NCBI GenBank assembly: GCA_949987705.1
Contig: OX465282.1
Location: 12,574,501 to 12,638,500, forward strand
Direction of reading: 5' to 3'
Source: Thereva unica
Taxonomy: Eukaryota; Arthropoda; Insecta; Diptera; Therevidae
DNA: 64,000 bases
Part shown: positions 1 to 13,100 of the stretch, one piece after another
Position numbering within the stretch: the first letter of the stretch is position 1
Layout of the letters: each line of letters starts with the position of its first letter
Notes under the pieces: model-generated
Databases searched by the model: none
What the model was told of the DNA's origin: nothing
Seen by the model: only the letters and a program-made list of their open reading frames with translations
Translations under genes and position numbers: made by a program

Positions 1-308
1 AAAATGGGAGTACAAAGTTTGTGCTTCTAGAGAGCTGCCGTAACATATGAATGGGAAGCACTACATTCTTGCTACTATACGCTATTTTAACAAAGAAATA
101 TTGTACTATATATTTAATTTTTCTATATTAAATTACTTTAAATGTATAAATGGTATTGTAGATTTATATAAGTATGTATGTTGCTGTCAATCTAATCAAT
201 TACTCCAAACAAGTAAAAGTTGCGTTTAAAACTTCAAAGACGAAGACAACTTCAACAGTTGTGTTTGAAACTAATATATTAGTTTTTATCCTTTTTTAAG
301 GGCAAATG
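1..308. other. No gene seen; AT-rich flank
   Basis: The stretch is AT-rich with only short, compositionally biased open frames. I see no conserved motif, RNA gene or transposon end. Confidence 0.5.
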
Positions 309-320
309 CTATATTACGTT

Positions 321-549
321 CTTCTTCTTCTTTGGTCCGTTAGTTGGCGTGAAAGGGCGACTATCTTCTTCTACAGTATTTTCTGTCCTAGCGGGACGTC
401 CCAGCAATGGATACGCTGCTGTCGGTGCCGCTTCAAAAAATGCGGTCTCTTGCCCTGTTTCTTCGGTTTCCCGATTCTGGTCAATTCGGCAGATCGAGTA
501 CCCGCCTCCTTTCACACCCTGGGCTTGGGACCAGGCGACGGCGAAGTTT
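321..549 (-). mobile_element. 5'-truncated 3' end of a family C non-LTR retrotransposon, with 12-bp target duplication
   Basis: A 229-bp insert is bounded by a perfect direct repeat, CTATATTACGTT, at 309-320 and 550-561. On the minus strand it encodes the C-terminal tail of a LINE protein ending in a run of lysines, followed by a GAAGAAGAA tail at the left end. The core (GCGGCACCGAC, then GGGACGTCCCGCT) is shared with the 3' end of the longer element ending near 17175 and with the insert at 47656-47846. The target duplication and simple-repeat tail are typical of target-primed reverse transcription of a severely truncated copy. It lies upstream of the yellow-like gene. Confidence 0.85.
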
Positions 550-634
550 CTATATTACGTTACAAGGGAGAAAAAGCAGAATTCAAAAAATAAAATCTAA
601 AGCAACGTTTTCAACCCGAATGTGATGAAAACAT

Positions 635-1463
635 AATTGAGGAGTGGGCGAACAAAACGGCACATGTCCATGGCTGGCCGTTTTAAGTGTTTTGACGGAA
701 TCGTGTTCATTACACTAAACTACAACTAATTTCAATCTCAAACACTTCAAAAATCACTTTCATGTAATATTTTTTTGTTAGCAAAGTAACGGTTTCCCTG
801 CAGAAAGGCACATGTCCTAGGAATATTCATACTTTTTAACCATTCGTTAATGTGGATTTTCAAAAGGACACTCATAAAAGGATTTCATACAAAAAAGTTT
901 TTAATCAACAATGGAAGTTCATTGCACCTCACCTGGGGCTCTAATTACATCGATTTGTATTGTGCATCATAAAATGCACTAAAAATGCACTAAAATTTAC
1001 CTCACTTTTGCCTCCCACGGCCCCAAAACAAGCCGTAGGGGGCACTATGACCCCTTAAAATTTGCGTAACAGTCCCTACTATTAGGAAAAAAATACCAGA
1101 AAAATCCCCCCTTGCCTCTAAGGGGGCCAGGGAGCTCCCCAAAAGGCTAAAAACAAAAAAAACATGTCCAGTTGGGTTCCTGCAAAAGGACACATGTCCA
1201 TTCAAGGGTTTAACAAAACGGGACATGTCCAATTGTGTCCCTGCAAAAGGGCACATGTCCATTTTTGTTTTAATTTTTTCTCTTAAAGTATTAAACATAT
1301 TTAAAAAAAATTTTTTCCGTCTGAATGAGTTCAAATAGTAGCACAACCTACCATACTCATAAATAGTTAATGTGATCAGTTCAAAGGCAGAAACAGTTTT
1401 TTGCGATTTCTGAACAATTTGCAAAACTGGACATGTGCCGTTTTGTTCGCCCACTCCTCAATT
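635..1463. repeat. MITE-like foldback element with 36-bp terminal inverted repeats
   Basis: The ends are a perfect 36-bp inverted repeat at 635-670 and 1428-1463, beginning AATTGAGGAGTGGGCG. The outer AATT may instead be a 4-bp target duplication. The interior holds seven copies of an ACATGTCC-type palindrome (near 663, 809, 1162, 1192, 1222, 1252 and 1430), partly from a 60-bp tandem duplication at about 1163-1270. I see no transposase, so this is a non-autonomous DNA element of unknown superfamily. Confidence 0.8.
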
Positions 1464-1469
1464 GACGAT

Positions 1470-1720
1470 TTTACTGAGAGCAAAAGCGATTTAAATTTTA
1501 GCTCAGCGCAAAATCGGTATAAGTTTTCATTAAGAGCAAAAGCGGAATAAAAAGTTAACCCGCTTTTGCTCTCGGTTTTTTGATACACCGTTTTTGCGCT
1601 GAAGTACAGTTATACCATTTTTACTCTAAGAATACGAAGATATTCTTTTTTTGCGCTAAAAAAACCGAACCGTTTTCGCTCTCTTTGTTTTTTTAGCCCG
1701 CTTTTGCTCTGAGGGTGTCA
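1470..1720. repeat. Cluster of AGAGCAAAAGCG-type motifs in both orientations
   Basis: About seven copies or near-copies of a 12-mer AGAGCAAAAGCG occur in alternating orientation near 1476, 1532, 1560, 1589, 1654, 1670 and 1701. The outermost pair (CTGAGAGCAAAAGCG and its complement) makes an overall foldback. It abuts the preceding element and may be a second non-autonomous element. Confidence 0.6.
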
Positions 1721-1935
1721 AATGCGCCTAAGATAACCCGACATAGGGTATTTCATTATCGTGTGAGTCTTCACTCCGAATTTTTGATTTAATTGAATCC
1801 GCGACTGCGGATTTGAGAATCGCAAACTGTCAAATACGCACTCACTTCCGCACCGCCGGATCTGGGAATCGAGGCCAATACTTCATAAATTCATGAACAT
1901 AACTATTTAGAACAAAATCTATGATTTTTTTGCAG

Positions 1936-1985
1936 TCCCGCAAGTCTCGCGGGATTGTTGACCTTGATCCCGCAGGCTTGCGGGA
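1936..1985. repeat. Pair of GC-rich palindromes
   Basis: Two imperfect palindromes, TCCCGCAAGTCTCGCGGGA at 1936-1954 and TCCCGCAGGCTTGCGGGA at 1968-1985, stand side by side in AT-rich sequence, with a third half-unit GCGGGATTGG near 2000. Each could form a short GC-rich hairpin. The rest of 1986-2451, upstream of the yellow-like gene, shows nothing I recognise. Confidence 0.5.
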
Positions 1986-2451
1986 TTGAGATTTTGATGC
2001 GGGATTGGATTCCCTAGTTTCTAACGATCATAACATATTCGTATAAGTTGCAAAATTTTATTTAAAAAAAAATTGTGATATTTTAATGATATTGAACTTC
2101 CCAGCCGCGAAATTCACTCGACAACGTACGCACTTCTCTAACAGCAACATTTTATTCCCCTTTTGCCCCCCAAACAAGCAACATTATTATTATTTGCCAA
2201 CATTTCACATTTTTTTCTTCTCTTTATGCATGCATATAACAAACGAACAGTCATTGCTTACAATTTCTTTCTGTCTCTGTATGTATGTATGTATATTTTT
2301 TAATAAAATAGCCACCTGACACTTAAATAAACCAAAATATACCTCAAATTACTTGCTGACACCCCGGTTATGAAACTTCAGTAAGAATTACGCTAACACA
2401 ATAACGACGTGCAACAACACCGGGTAACCCCCAATCCATATATCTGGTATT

Positions 2452-3555
2452 ATGAAGAGCATTCTATTAATTACATATCACCTGTTCGTGCTGTTATCGT
2501 TAATATCCTGCTGGGATCTATTACCATTGGGAATAAGTGAAAATTTTCGTGTATTACATGTATCATTGCATTATATTCGTGCGTTTTTGTGTATTGAAAA
2601 TTTACCAAATAGTACAACACCAACGCTATTGGAATCAACATGGCCAGAGAATTTACTGGTTATTAAGCCAAAAGTTTTTCCATTTGTGGATGCGCACGCA
2701 AGGAATTTTACAGATTGTAGCAGAATTATTAAGGCTAAATATACGAATATTGATAATGCTGGACGTTTATGGATGCTTGATGTGGGAAATGAGTTTTGCA
2801 AGCCGAAGCTTATTATATATGATTTAATCAAGATAAACAAGGAAGTATGATTTTTGTTAATTTTAGTTTTTTTTTTGTTAGTTTGTTAATGTGATAACAC
2901 AGGTGTGTAAAATACTGCAAATTTTTTTCTTCTTGTTTTTTTTTTAATGCAGCTCTTTCGTATAGAATGCCGTGGTTTTAGAGGAGATGAAGTCCTATCA
3001 ATGCAGATCGATCCAGAACCGATATTGGGACAATATACAGCTTATTTTACATTAAAACATGGCAGATACATAGCGGTGTTTCATTTAAAAAGTCGTAAAT
3101 GGTGGAAGTTACTAATAACTGAAGGAAAAACAATGTATACTAGAACTGTACAGCCGTACGAGATCGCATTTACACTTGATCATAAAGTCTATATATCGGA
3201 TAAATATGGAAATTTATTTGTTGCTGATACACACACATCAAATGGTGCTGAATTGCGTGCAACAGCTTTGGGTACACTACTAGGACAACCAAAAGGATTA
3301 ACAACTGACTTAAGTGGTAGCTTATACTATATATTACCGAAACATGGTGCTGTTGTTCGATGGCAACCAAGACGAAATCTAACAGCTGAAGAGCATGAAG
3401 TCTTGTTCTTTCATTCAATACCATTAGTGCAAATATTGTTTGGTGTTAAAGGTTCAGTTTGGGTAGTAACAGAAACGATACAAACATCACGAGATCATTG
3501 CTATAGGGTTTTATATCATTATGGTATTACATCGGATATTGCTGATTTTCATTAG
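2452..3555 (+). CDS. Yellow/MRJP-family secreted protein, short and divergent
   Basis: Two exons are supported: 2452-2844 and 2953-3555. They join in phase 0 (GAA|GTATGA donor, AATGCAG acceptor) to give 331 aa. The N terminus is a hydrophobic signal peptide of about 20 residues (MKSILLITYHLFVLLSLISC). Residues near 100-115 contain the family hallmark NIDNAGRLWMLDVG, matching the yellow-family motif around G-R-L-W. Exon 2 carries the central propeller part, with IDPEPILGQYTAYF, YEIAFTLDHKVYISDKYGN and PKGLTTDLSGSLYY. Yellow proteins are usually about 400 aa or longer; this one has a shortened N-terminal region and ends early. Family members act in insect cuticle pigmentation and other extracellular roles; which one this corresponds to is not determinable. 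Its 3' end faces the BAG2-like gene. Confidence 0.87.
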
Positions 3556-3614
3556 TAATATTATGGATGATGATGGAAAACAAGTGTTGAAATAGTGTTG
3601 ATGATGCTGTTAAT

Positions 3615-3644
3615 AATAAATTATCTAGAAATATAATCAATAAA
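3615..3644 (+). terminator. Candidate polyadenylation signals of the yellow-like gene
   Basis: AATAAA occurs at 3615-3620 and again at 3639-3644, 60-90 bp after the stop codon, followed by T-rich sequence. This is a normal place for 3'-end formation. Confidence 0.55.
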
Positions 3645-4148
3645 ATTCGTTTATTTATTTTATTTTTTTGTTTTCTTCCATACAGTTTTATAATCATGAG
3701 GAACTGTAAACACAAAAGAAATTTGTTTATTATTTTTTTGTTTTTTTTTTTAAAGAAAAAAAAAGACGAAAATAAAAATGAAAATTTACACCCCGATATT
3801 ATTACCAATAACATGAAATGAAGGGGATGCAACAATAATTATTATTAATTGCCTATTATGAATTAGAATTAAAGAGTTTTTTTTTAAAGATAAGATTATA
3901 AATTAATTATTTTTTTTTCGTTTCCTTTTCAAATACTATTTTTTATATAAGAAAGAAAAATGAAAAAAATGTGTTTGTTTGTTGTAAGTTCGTGTGTGTG
4001 TGTGTGTGTAAAAAAAAATAATAATTAAAGCACATTATTATATTAGGGCACAATTAATTTCCCAAAAAAAATTATTTTTTTTTTCTTGTTATAGTACCAA
4101 CGAATTACAAAAAAAAATTTTGGCATTATATATAATTTACTAGATCTC
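3645..4148. other. Convergent intergenic spacer
   Basis: This spacer lies between the 3' ends of the yellow-like and BAG2-like genes. It is very AT-rich, with long T and A runs and a (GT)n microsatellite near 3990-4010. No coding or RNA feature is visible. Confidence 0.6.
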
Positions 4149-7100
4149 TCAATCAGTGATTGTTTGCTTATTTAAGTAATTCATAAGTGCCTGTAGTCTC
4201 TTCTTAATATTTTTTTGATCATCTAATGTACATCCAAGTAAAGCACTTTCAAAATTTTTATCAACAATTTTATCAATTTGCAATGAAAAACTTTCACCAT
4301 ATAAATTCATATCCGATGTGCCGCATGCATTTAAGAATGTCTGACATCTTTGTCTTGATGTAACTGGATCACTATTTATTATTAATGAATCAATTAATAC
4401 ATTAACTTGATGCAATGATTCCTCTTGTGCCTTATCACGTACTGTTTTAACATTTAATTCAACCGTTGATAAGCGTGCACTCACTCTCTGTATATAACAA
4501 TATATTTCTTCTCGTTCAGCTGTAATTAAAAATTAATAATTTATAGTATTAATAAAAAAATTAATAGTTTAAAATGTAACTAAGTATGCATAGGCAATTT
4601 GTAACTAAACATTTTCGGCAAACGATGGGGTTTGAGGCTACACATGATAACGCCCGTCTTACACAACAGCGATTAGATCAGCGCTAACATACAGGCCTGC
4701 GTTGAGGTGGTCCGTTCTTGCTAAAGAATATAACTACAAGCTATTGGTATTGACTCTGTTTTAAAGAGCTAGGATGAGAGTTATCTTACTGGCTGTTCAA
4801 TGAAGTAAGTATTGGATCGGTCTAATCTAGACCCTGCACCATGTCTGCAGGTGTTCCGCAGGGCTTCATTCCATCGCCCATTCTTTTCCTAATCTTCATA
4901 AATAATCTGCTCTCCATCCCCCAAATCACTTCACAACTTTGCTGGCAACGATACCCTGCGTTACTTCTTTGCCTTTGACAAAGTAAAGGTACAATTCCGA
5001 ACAAGGCGGCAGACTGCAAACCGCATGCGGCCCTACTGTTTTGTATGGTAAAATTGCAAACAGCAAGCGACACTTGGTAATGTTATAATAGAAACTACTA
5101 GTGTGGGTTTGCAGTCTGCCGCTTTGTTTCGATCTTATCTGCATGATCGTCAACTCATTATCAATTTAATCAACAGGGACATCCAATTCATTCTTTATTG
5201 ATGGGGCCGGGAGAATCAACGCACCAAAAAACGAAATACTGCCTCCATTCTAATTCCATGTAGAGTATCTAGGGCCTCGGTTAATAGGAGCTTTATATGG
5301 CAGGCATTACGGCGACGTGGACTGCCGGATAAGATAATAGAATTGATAAAAGCCCTATACAACAATTCCAAATGCAGAGTTCTCCATAACGGAAAATTAT
5401 CCGACAGCTTTGAGGTGAGTTCAGGAGTACGACAAGGATGCTTACTATCCCCTTTACTATTTCTTATAGTAATAAATGACATTCTTGTTGGCGCTCTAGA
5501 TAGTAGAACAGGCGGCATACAGTGGGGTTTGCTAGATCGCCTTAAGGACCTCGACTACGCAGATGATATCTGTTTGCTGGCCCACAGACATCAGGAGCTA
5601 AAAAACATGTTAAACAATTTGGCAACAGAAAGTAGTCTAGCAGGCTTAGGCTGAATCCGAATAAAACCAAAGAAATTCGGATAAATGCAAACACACTTGA
5701 ACGAACTGCGCTGAATAACCGTGACGTGGAACTGGTAGATAAATTCTGCTACCTCGGTAGTATTATTACCGAAAATGGTGGTGCAGAAGAAGACGTCAGT
5801 TCCAGAATAAATAAAGCACGAAGCGCATATGCATGCTTGTTCCACATATGGAGATCAACGGAGATCTCAACCAACACCAAATTGCGGCTGTTCAACTCCA
5901 ACGTTAAGGCAGTTCTTTTATACGGTTGCGAAACATGGAAAGTCACCCAATTCATCACAGGGTGCCTACAAGTCTTCATAAACAGATGCCTACGTCGTAT
6001 CCTAAAAATCCGCTGGCAAGATAGAATTTCAAATGAAGAGCTATGGCGCCGTGCCGGCCAAGAAAGGATAGACGACCAAATCAGGCGAAGGAAATGGAAT
6101 TGGGTTGGCCACACCTTGCGACGCGATAACGAAAATCTAGCCAAACAGGCCCTTGACTGGAACCCGCAAGGATCCCGTCGAGTTGGAAGACCTAGAACAA
6201 CGTGGAGGAGAACCCTACTAGCAGAGGCCGCAACTACTGGGAGATCCTGGTCAGAGCTAAGAGCTGTCGCGCAAAACAGAGTCCGCTGGAGGGCAACTGT
6301 TTCCGCCCTATGTCCCACGAGGGATTAGGGGCACATAGATAGATCTAGGGCCTCGTTAGGTTAGGTTAGAATGCCATCGGATTACTCTCCAGGTGGTGGA
6401 TAGGGGAATGCCTCACAGATATGAGTGGTATCGGGGATATCAAACACTCGAGGCTAGGCAAAACCTAGATTCAGCGTAGGGCTGACCTTGTGGGTCACGA
6501 GAGATTCAGAAGAGCTTCGGATAATCAGGCCTGGACATAATAAATGGTACTAGATCCTCGCAACAAAACGGATAAATGATTGGATACTAGGACAATGAAA
6601 TGTTAGAACAATGTTACGGACAATCCAAGGCTCCTAAGAAAAACGTAAGCAGCCAGTCTCTGCTGGATGCAGCCTTGCTGTGATGAAGATTAATCTGCGC
6701 TACTTTCAACATCGTGGTTGCGATCGGGTAGATCAATCTCAATCACCGTTATGTCGGCCTCAACCTTCTCCGGGGTGAGAGTAATATCATCATCTCCCAC
6801 CGAAAAGAGCGGCGAAGGAACGCCTGATATTTTGATATCTTCTTCGGATAAGAAAAGAGGGTCTGGACTCAGGGTTGTGAGGTGAGTACCCTCAGGCACC
6901 TTAGAATCAGCTACTTCCGTTTCTGTATCACCCTAAATGCCAGGCGCATTAGGTTTAACTTCTTGCTTAACTGTGTTACCTATAGTGCTAAGTACATTGG
7001 GTTCAGAAACTTCCATACTTGTGTTACCCGCAGTGCCCGAGGGCTCACCATCTGCAGCCGCAGGTGGATCAGTCAATGCCACTCCACTCTGCTTCCCCAA

Positions 7101-10100
7101 AGGTCCTAGCAGCTCGATGCTAATTACGAGTGTAACCGCTCGGCCGTAACCTTTCGAAACCTCCAATTTCGTAATTTTCTACAAAGACACCTGTAGCTGT
7201 GTGTTACTCACCCGAATAATAGTATCCAGAATAGCCTGAGACTCTGTTGGTTCCGCTGGGATCCAGGAACGCGTTCTCGGTCGACTTGGGATCTCCTCCA
7301 TCATAACGACTTTAAGTTTAGTGCCTTTAGAGATCTCTGATAGCTTCACGCGGCCCTGATGGCATTCGGTATCGTGAGGAGCAGGATGCCAGGATGCTCG
7401 TGAAGAATTGGGAGCAAAATAGTCGCGAGCCTAACCTCAATTTTCCTCCATTTATCAGACAGAACGATACCGTCTGGATCGCTTTCGTCGATAACGGTGA
7501 TCACGATCTGACCTTTTAGCACTTGGCTATAGCTTTTAGTAGCAGGAGGAGGTAGATTGTTACTTTACCTACTACGCTTAGCCTCAGGATGATTCGGTTC
7601 CTCAAGGAAACTCTGACGCTTTGGTGTTGGGTTGCAAGTTTGCTAAGTATGCTCACTGACAACCTGCATCGCCCACCTTATTGAGGTTTGTTGCTGAGAT
7701 GAATGGCAAATCGATTACGGTAATGGGTACTAAAGGCTGCCCGTAGGGAGGCGTCCTATCTCCTCTCTTATAGTCAATCGTAATCGGCACGCCCATGCAG
7801 ACGATATCATCATAACGATCAGCGGCGGTCATGACAACAACATTTCAGACCTCTTACATATGTCATATGTATGTGCATAGCTGGTGTCGGAGCAAGAACT
7901 TGGGTATTAACCTACAAAAAACTGCCATTGTATCATTTACGAATAGAAGGAAGCTAAATTTAAAAGCTCCCTCCTTGGATGGTAAAGTAATGGTTTTCTC
8001 AAATGAGGCTAAATATCTAGGTATAATCCTGGATCAAAAGCTCTCCTGGGAACCCCAGATTGAGAGAGTAACTGCCAAGGCAATTACATCTCTCCATATT
8101 TACGGTCAATTTGTAGGAAAAACCTAGGGCCTCCGCTCCACCTAGTAGTGAAAAAGGACGGTCTAGCGGGGGCGCTGGGTCTACGGGAGCTGTTCTCCTT
8201 TATGCCAAGTGACCTGAATCATTTATCGATCCTCAAGGAGCTGAACCTGCAGGCAATGTCCGATATTATCCCTACTACTCTTGACTTTGACAAACCGTTT
8301 ACGAAGATTTTTCGAAGTAGGTCAGAGTGGCAACACGGCAGGCCCCTCTTGAGAGGAAGCATGGCCTTAAGTTTACGGACGGTTCCAAACCCGATAAATG
8401 GGTAGGGCTGGGTATATGGCCCAAGGAGTAAAATATCCATTTTTTTGTTATGTGAGAAAACCAAGCTTACCCTTTGTACTAACAGTCTCCCATGAGTACT
8501 TGCTGTGCGATTATGAATGAGAATATTGAGTTTCCTCCATGACGATTTCCCTATTCATAGGGGAATTTCGGATAGGAAACCCGAATCAATTTTAGTCTAT
8601 ATAAAAGCGTTGAGGTTGGCACAACAGCCTAAACAAAATAGGCCGCAGTGCCCGTTAAGAATGAATGAATGACGAGGTAATGCAAAATATTATCAATATT
8701 CAACATTCAACAATTATCTGGTAAATATTCATAATGCAAATGTCTTTGTATACTAGGAAATCGATAACAAAGCCCATCTTATACTCTACTGGGACGATAA
8801 ACCACTATAAAATTGATCGATCATTCAATTGCCACATAAAATGTTTTTGTGATACAAATATTTATTAATAAAATTAATTTAAAATTACACTTTGAAATAT
8901 TTACATTACTAAATACTCACCCTCTGTCATTCCCTGTAACATTTCATTATTTTTTATGAGATCAATCGACATTAACAGGAAATCACGCTTCTCTTGAAGA
9001 CCCAAAGCATCTTTACGTAACTTCTCCACGCGGGTATCTAACTGATCTAATACTGTTACAATTCTGTAATATAATAAAAATTTAATTAATTGAAAATTAA
9101 TCGAGTAGATAGTAATAATAATTATCCGTAATATTATTTACAATTTGACGATTTTTTATATATAGTTAAATGTATGGAGTTTCAGTAGTAAAATGCCCAG
9201 AAGTTACCCACAATTTCAATTTATATATAATAAAAGTCTAGAATAACAAAAAGGATTTTGTTAATATTCTGTAATATAGTTATATAATTACAACTCTCTA
9301 ATAACTATTGTTTTAATAATTGTAGTCTAGCAGAAAAGGGATTATTATAAAAGTGAAACTTTCTAATTTGGTTACTAAAAATCATCAAGCAAAGAATAAA
9401 AATAATATATATTTCGAGGGATAATTACAATATCATGTAAATAGGAATAAAAGATGTCACTAACTAAATGCAGGGTGAATCAAATCGAAAAACGCAAAAT
9501 TAGCTGCGTTCCTTTTCTGCTAATTTTTACTATTTTTTACACTTGCGTACTAGCAACTACACTTGCTCTTATAACCGAGTAGAAAGCTCTTGCAATTACG
9601 CAATTGAAATCCGCTAGGGGGAAAGCGGCCATTTCGAGTCTATTGTGAATTATTTTCCCTTACGCCATTACCCGCTAGATGGCTTTTATTTGTGTCGAGC
9701 TGATTTGCTCATATAAAAACGTCCATAAATAAAACTTCAGTCGTATAATTATCAAAAATTATTATCTTTCGTTTTACTTTAGAAATTGTCGCATTAATTT
9801 CCCCATTGTGTCACAAATTCTTCTTTTAAGAATATTTTATTTGTAAAGTTTAAAGTAACGTCAAAAATTTCAAGTGAACTTTTACTCAAATCAGAAAATT
9901 TTGCGTTCCTTTTCTGCTCTGCTCACAAGTACTAAATAGTAGAAAAGGAACGCAGCTATTATAAAAATAAGTTATAGACTAACAATATGATTTATAAGTG
10001 ATGTACACTACCATGCAAAAGTATAAGGACATCATCTAAATAATTGATTTTTGGTTTTGTGATCGTTTTTTATTGTGTTTGACAGCATTTTATGGTTACA

Positions 10101-13100
10101 TGTTATATATAAACTAGAAAATAAACTATTTCATTATGATTTATGTTAATTAAATGCAAATTTTGAACAGAAATATGCAAATTTTGTACCGAAAATGTCA
10201 CGACAAGTCAAATCAGGTTTTTTCCATCAATGTGTCAACCTCGTGCAAATTTTTGGAAGCCTTTCAACCAATTTTTGAAGTGTTTCAGTTGCGAGATTGT
10301 CCCAAGGCGCTTTTAGACTGTCGAACAGCTGGTTTTCGCTGGTCACGTGCATGTTTTTCAAGTGCCGGTCGAGCTCATCCCATAATAAATCGATCGGGTT
10401 CACGTCAGGGGATTGCGGCGACCAATCCATGATTTTGGGCACACCTTCCCCTTCCTTGGACCGTAGATAGTTCATGCACAGACGGGAGGTGTTCTTGGAA
10501 TCATTATCTTGTTGAAAGATAAATCCGTTGCCGAGCAAGCCAACGCCATATGGAATGGCACTTCGTTGAAGAATACATATTGTGATAATGTTCCTTCTGC
10601 ATTATTCCTTCGATTTTGACCAGTTTTCCAACACCATCGTAGCTGAAATACCCCCAGACCATAGCGGAGCCCTCGCCATGTTTAACTGTTGGTGCAATAC
10701 ATTATGGATTATACCGCTCATCTTTATGTCGACGAACATCCTGGCGCCGCCTGGATTCAAATATCTCGAACTTTGATTCATCGATCCATAATACAGATTT
10801 CCATTGATCTACTGACCAATCTTTGTATTTTCTAGCGAACAATAATCTTTTCCGCTTGTTTTATGGTCGTAGAAGTGGTTTTTTCACAGCAACGTGACCA
10901 AAATATCCCTTCTCTCGTAAAAGAAGTTTAACAGTATCCATCGAAATGTTGTTTTGAACCGATTTTGCTTGCTCATCAATAAAATGTGTCGATCATCTGC
11001 TGGATTTGTTTTTCTAGGTCGGCTAGAGTGTTTTCGATTAATATTTGAGTTGGTTTCGGCGAACGGCTTCAACGCAGTTTCAACTTGCCCACTTTTTTCA
11101 AAAAAGGTATTTGAGAACGTTTTTCAAGTGAAATTTCCTTTTTATGAGCCATTTCCAGCGATTACAATCTGTTTTGCGCATTTAAACAATGACGGGAATG
11201 AATTTAGACTGTTCTAATGGACTCAGAACACAGCAAAGGGCGCAAAGGATCGTTTTTTTGACAGGCACTCAAATGATCCAGAATGACTGTTTAAGACATT
11301 AATACCCAAATTTAAACAGTTTGAAATAAACTAATAGTTATTACATTTGAAATTACAGCGCAAAAATGATGCTACTTAAAAATAAGAATTTTTGGTTCCT
11401 TCATAACTCCATCATTTTGACTAATAATAATTCGCTAATTTAATGCAAATTTATGTGAATCATAACAAAATAGTCGATTTTCTCGTTTTTATACAAGATT
11501 TAATCATAAAATGCTGTTGAGCACAATAAAAAACAATCACAAACTCAAAAAATCAATTATTTCGATGATGTCCTTATACTTTTGCACGGTAGTGTAGATA
11601 TAAGACTATAAATTCTCTAATTGTACATATAGACGGCACATACTAAAAAATGGTTTTAAGAATTCAATTAATTGTCTTTATATAAGTTTGCTGCTTAGTA
11701 ACTAAGTCATTCTATAATATATCCAAGAGTTTTATAGATTCAATTGCTAAGACACATCTTAGCCATTCGTTTAATTAATTTGAACATAGTTCACTTCAAC
11801 ACCATTGTAGTATAAGAATCAATGCTACTAAAAATTGGTAACCCTGCATCCTAAAACAAGGAAGCAACAGTCCTTGATTTCAAAAACCTCACCACCTCAT
11901 ATACGATGAAATGCCATTCTATATAATATTCTCCTCTTCATATTAACTTCCCACATTTTGATTATACAAGAGGATTATGTGGTAGTTATAAGCTCACCAT
12001 TTTTACTATCAGTTCATCATTCAGCCTTTGGATGCTGAAAAATATGGTGATAATTCTTCCGCTTAAACGCACAGAAATATTGACTGAAGAAGGTTGTCCA
12101 ACAGTCACAATTTTTTTGTTTGTGTGCGCGAAAAGGAATGCGAATGAATCGGTTGAGCTAATCTAGTGTTGCGGGAATAACTTTATAAGCAGCTTGATGC
12201 CTACAGTAGCTCAATTATCTCGATGGTCACTCAATTTGAAGACGCCATCATCAATAAGTATGAGGTTGTCTTTGTTTGATACATCCTAGAGTAAGTTTCA
12301 AAGTCACGGCCCATATAAATCTGAGTTGTATTAAAGAAGACATCGAATGTAGAATTTGTGGAATACAACTTGGGCCGCTGGTTGAATTAGAATCTCGGAA
12401 GAGATTCTAGATCACACACAGTGCTTATTTTTAGTGATTTCGGACATGGGTTTCTTCCATCACAAGACCAGCTGTTAGTTTTAGAACATCTACTGAAATG
12501 AAAGGAAAAATGATGCAGGATTTGCTAGAAATAAAAGGCAGTATCGTTTTGGAATCATTAAATTCGGCACGATTCTTGTAGCAACGACTAAAGCTGTGGC
12601 AGATGGATATCTTGCATTAAAGAGAGAGCGAGTGTAACACAGTCTTCCACGGAGCTGTGGAGTATGTTTGAAGATACTGGAAAAAATCGTTCCATCAAGA
12701 TTAGAAATATGACGGATAATAGAATAGAGTCTTGGGGAGCATCAACCGGATGCGATGAGTTATTAGCATTTATCTGAGTCAGTGTAAACTAAAAACAGAT
12801 TTTTTGGTTCTTACACCCGGCCTGAGACCGCACCGTACTTGGTTGGATAATCAAATTGAGCTGAGTACCGCTTGTATTCATCATGAAACTAGTCATTTCA
12901 AGTTTATCGACTTCCACCAATCTAATCTCGAAACACCATACCAATAATATGATGTGAGTCGAAATTGCCACTTCGATACGTTTATCTCTTCATCAGACTC
13001 TAACGTGGCAACGGTGTCTCGGTCAGGAGATACCCCGGTGGCTTTGTAGGTAACATAACGTGCAAATTCAAATCTGGTGTAGTCATAACAACCAAATTTT

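Noticed and set aside
1160..1260. Functional p53 response elements
   Set aside because: The matches follow from a repeated palindrome in a mobile element; there is no evidence of binding, so only noted as motif similarity.
5749..6318. 189-codon minus-strand frame
   Set aside because: Shadow of the family B RT coding strand; similar mirrored frames occur at 45296-44772 and 24505-24774.
6354..6370. GTTAGGTTAGGTTAG and, near 26590, TAACCTAACCTA, resembling TTAGG telomere repeats
   Set aside because: Only three units each, and both sit next to family B LINE ends; more likely LINE-associated sequence than telomeric DNA.
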